Positions 61,078 to 64,000 of a DNA stretch of 64,000 nt are shown here, one piece after another. A model generated the notes under the pieces. It saw nothing but the letters and a program-made list of their open reading frames with translations, made no database searches and was not told the origin of the DNA. Numbering within the stretch: position 1 is the stretch's first letter; every line of letters starts with the position of its first letter. The DNA is from Apostichopus japonicus (Eukaryota > Echinodermata > Holothuroidea > Aspidochirotida > Stichopodidae), in contig NC_092580.1 of assembly GCF_037975245.1 (NCBI RefSeq), positions 13,610,501 through 13,674,500 of the forward strand, read 5' to 3'. A program made the position numbers and the translations under genes.

Positions 61078-64000
61078 GAGTCTAGAGAAACATATCGAAA
61101 GGAGGAGGGGGAAGGGAGGGGGGAAGTGTTTAAAAGTGGTAAGCCTAACTTTAATGAAAGGTTGATTGCCAATATGCCATTGACAACTCAAACTGATGTT
61201 GGGTGGCCATCCAGCCAGTGGTGTACGATACTTTAAGCTAGATATGCGGAAACGAGACGGGCAGGTGTGTGCTATATGTAGCTGTGATAGCTAAAATACA
61301 ATATTGTTACACAAAAAAGATTAGAAACACAGATGTCATCTCCAAAAGCATTGCCTGATTTTTACTGCCTTTTACGAAATATTTCAACTTACTGCTTTCA
61401 TCCGTTTTATTTTAATAAAAGGGGAAAAAAAGAGTAAAAAGAATACCGTGAAACCGCATAGTTTGAATAGCCCTAACAGGATGGAATTAAGATGATTTGA
61501 TATTATGACCTAAAGTTCGGTATAACTAACTCCTCTTCGAATTGCCTTTGTAAACTGGATGGGTGGGAATGTCAAATGAGACTGGCTTCAACCCATGGTC
61601 CAGGCCTGCTAGGTATACAGCACAACGCTATACATAATACAACGCTGTATAAAAGTATATACATGTAGGCATACATCAAATTACGAAATATACATGCGGC
61701 GCCAATCCTTGAACTAGGTCAATAACAATTTTTTTTTATTGTTAAAACAAATGTAAATAACTTGAAATGGTGGTTTTACTCTAACATCCAATTTTATGAC
61801 GGTCTTTTTGTCCTTGGAATAACTCGGGGTGAATGGGCTCATTACTACAGATAGGACCTACTGGTTTCAACTTAAATTGCATATGCCGATATTTTAGTTG
61901 CATAAGCAGGCGCGAAGCCAAGGGGGGGGGGCGAAGGGGGCAGCATCCCCCCTTGAGCATATTTTTTAAATTTTTCTTTAATGTTTTTATGATATCGCTA
62001 GTATTTTCAAAAGAGAAAATGCTAGGAAGCAACTTACAAGGCCTGGGAAGTGCCATTTCCAGCGATCTGGGAGGCATTTTCAGCCAAAAATTTCTTGTAC
62101 GCTTCGCGCCAATCATGGTGGCCCTACGCTTAAATAGTTTGCAATGCCGAATCTACAGTTTCGCCCCTCCCTTGGCAAATTCCTGGCTACGCGCCTGTGC
62201 ATAAGTGATATGTACAGCAAATCTTCACTGGTTACGGATTATGTTACATGTTGGCTATATATGTATTAGATATAAATAAAATTAATTAACCTTCTACTTA
62301 TTTGATTTCATTTTTTGAATTATATAGTAATCAAGTTAATTGTTCGGTCCATGGGTGAAGTATAGTAAGTTGGCAATAAAAATGAGCGGTTACAGTTGAC
62401 TTTTTCTTCCTTCCTACTATTTAAGAAAAAAACGGTAGTGGGGTAAAGGTAGTAGGGGAGGGTAAGACAGGGTAATGTTCGAGAGTCTATACCTTCCTCC
62501 ATCCTCCCAAACACACATACGCGATACTTTTTGTGTTTTTGCTAACCGGTGAGCCAAGAAGATAAATGACCCCTGACACAGCCACGTGACAACCATATCA
62601 TTCTTAATAACGTATCGTAGGCTTTATATGAAAAAAGCCACTGGGCAGAAACGAAGAGAAAAATAAATCTGCAAAACAACTTTCGCCACATAGTTCTAGT
62701 TCGATATGGTATATGTGCACTGTATGCTACGATTGGCAGGTGAGTCTTATGGCAGTAGTCGCCTTTCCTACGCCTAAAGAATTGCCCCAATCAACCCACC
62801 TTCGACTAAAACAATAGATGCACTAATTCCATCACATTGTTGTAAACTAGCTCCATCCCTATCCCTAGAAAATTTCACCACCCCCCTCAACCCTCCTTCG
62901 GTTACAACATATGCACTATTTACCTAATATTGCTGGAAACTAGCACAACCCCACCCCTAAAGGAACCCCCCCCCCCTCATTCAGTGTTGGGTTAGTATTC
63001 ATCACCGTCTACACCTGACAAGATTGGAATGACTCTACATTTGAGTCGTCAGCCAGTGTCTGAAATCAGACTACTTTGCAGAATTAGATCATACATCACC
63101 AACTGTGGTAACCAGTAGAACGTTGGTGGGAGGTAGGTTGACAATAAACTGTATAGTTTAGTATTTTCTCAGGGGTTAGGAAACCGACAGAAACTCATTT
63201 GCAGAAACCCTATACATGTGATGATCTGTTGATGATCATTGACTTATTTCATGCCTAAGCTGCTCCATATTCTTTCAGAGAATTACCAGGGCAGGCTTTT
63301 AATAATTCTGGTCCCAAGACCCTCGCTGAACATTCCCCATCCGACAGACAAGAGTTATCTCAGCATCAGAACACTCCCTCAGTACTAAACGCAATGTGAC
63401 CCCATTTCATCCTCATGACAGTTCAGCCGTGGTCGTTTCAAAATCATTGAACGAACCGAACCAAACCCAATCTCCCCAACCAGAAATACCAGATCCATGG
63501 TAGACTCCACTAAACAACGTGGTATAGAGATATTTTCTGAATTTGTCAACAGAATCTTGTTCCTAATGGGGTTTTGAACCTAAAACCTACTGATCTGGGG
63601 CAGACTATGCCACACCTCACCTTCAACACAACCAGGTAAGGGAAATATGATGGTTCTGTTGTAGTCCAAACAGTCACTATGGGAGATAAGGAATAGGGTA
63701 ACACAAATAAACTTCAACCCAAGCAGACAAACACCATCAAGAGTGTGGGGGGAAAAAAAAAGGATGAAGATATGTTTTCACATTAATAGCATTTCCTTTT
63801 ATTAACCTTAAAAAGCTGCATTGACAAAATTAAGTTTGGAAATTCATTGTTTTCTTTTTACAGCATTTGTTAATAAATAACAAAACATTGGATGATGATA
63901 TTTTGCACAACTTTCCCTTAGTCTTACTTACTTTTACTACTGATGACCACCGACATCAATGAAAAAAACAAAAGAAGAAGAATCCGCTAATTGTTTCAAC
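61078..64000. other. 3' flank, no gene recognised
   Basis: Begins with the probable cassette B 3' UTR (AATAAA at 61414-61419). Apart from the hAT MITE at 61907-62197 it is AT-rich with C/G homopolymers. A minus-strand frame at 62542-62790 has a hydrophobic stretch but no supporting features. Confidence 0.5.
61907..62197. mobile_element. hAT-like MITE with 8-bp target duplication TGCATAAG
   Basis: Left end CAGGCGCGAAGCCAAGG, right end (reverse complement) CAGGCGCGTAGCCAGG, each flanked by a perfect TGCATAAG (61899-61906 and 62198-62205). The interior shares ATGATATCGCTAGTA with the remnant at 4468-4568. Noncoding. Confidence 0.93.

Noticed and set aside
62542-62790. Minus-strand hydrophobic frame (RFIFLFVSAQWLF)
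   Set aside because: Could be a signal anchor, but no downstream exon, donor phase or homology supports a gene.

Overview
The window looks like AT-rich nuclear DNA from a marine invertebrate deuterostome, most likely an echinoderm. The reasons are many small exons with canonical GT-AG introns, two clear metazoan housekeeping orthologs (importin-9 and Rab7), abundant TAGGCCTA-type low-complexity sequence, and a mix of Copia, hAT-like, Kolobok-like and Tigger-like elements. The species cannot be fixed from sequence alone.

Layout. 1-3522: 3' part of a Ty1/Copia retrotransposon with an uninterrupted protease-integrase-RT-RNase H frame and a putative short 3' LTR. 3523-7566: intergenic, with a hAT-like MITE remnant and a complete TTAA-flanked MITE. 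7567-25942 (minus): importin-9. All 23 coding exons could be joined with consistent phases into a 1033-residue reading frame; its introns hold a 21 x 50 bp satellite, a 4 x 59 bp tandem repeat and a second MITE copy. 25943-34816: intergenic, with a Tigger-like MITE, a third TTAA MITE, a CpG-rich patch and a 20-bp tandem repeat. 34817-49555 (minus): Rab7, four coding exons, 205 residues, with a likely 5'-untranslated exon and promoter near 51.5-51.7 kb. Rab7 intron 2 holds a hAT MITE, a 44-bp tandem repeat and several minus-strand coding-like exons of an unidentified gene. Rab7 intron 1 holds a 3.2-kb TTAA/TIR-bounded, Kolobok-like element carrying broken P2X7-ballast-like and THAP-like genes in convergent orientation. 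49556-54796: intergenic, with another hAT MITE and a (TA)n tract. 54797-61077 (plus): one exon encoding a membrane anchor, followed by two complete single-exon sulfotransferase catalytic cassettes. 61078-64000: no gene recognised, one hAT MITE with a perfect 8-bp target duplication.

How the parts relate. Importin-9 (nuclear import) and Rab7 (late endosome/lysosome traffic) are independent housekeeping genes on the same strand. The sulfotransferase locus is the most unusual unit: the single anchor exon ends in phase 2, and both catalytic cassettes begin with splice acceptors in the matching phase. The DNA is therefore consistent with one anchor being spliced to either of two enzymes (395 or 394 residues). 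The other notable object is the THAP plus P2X7-like transposon inside Rab7.
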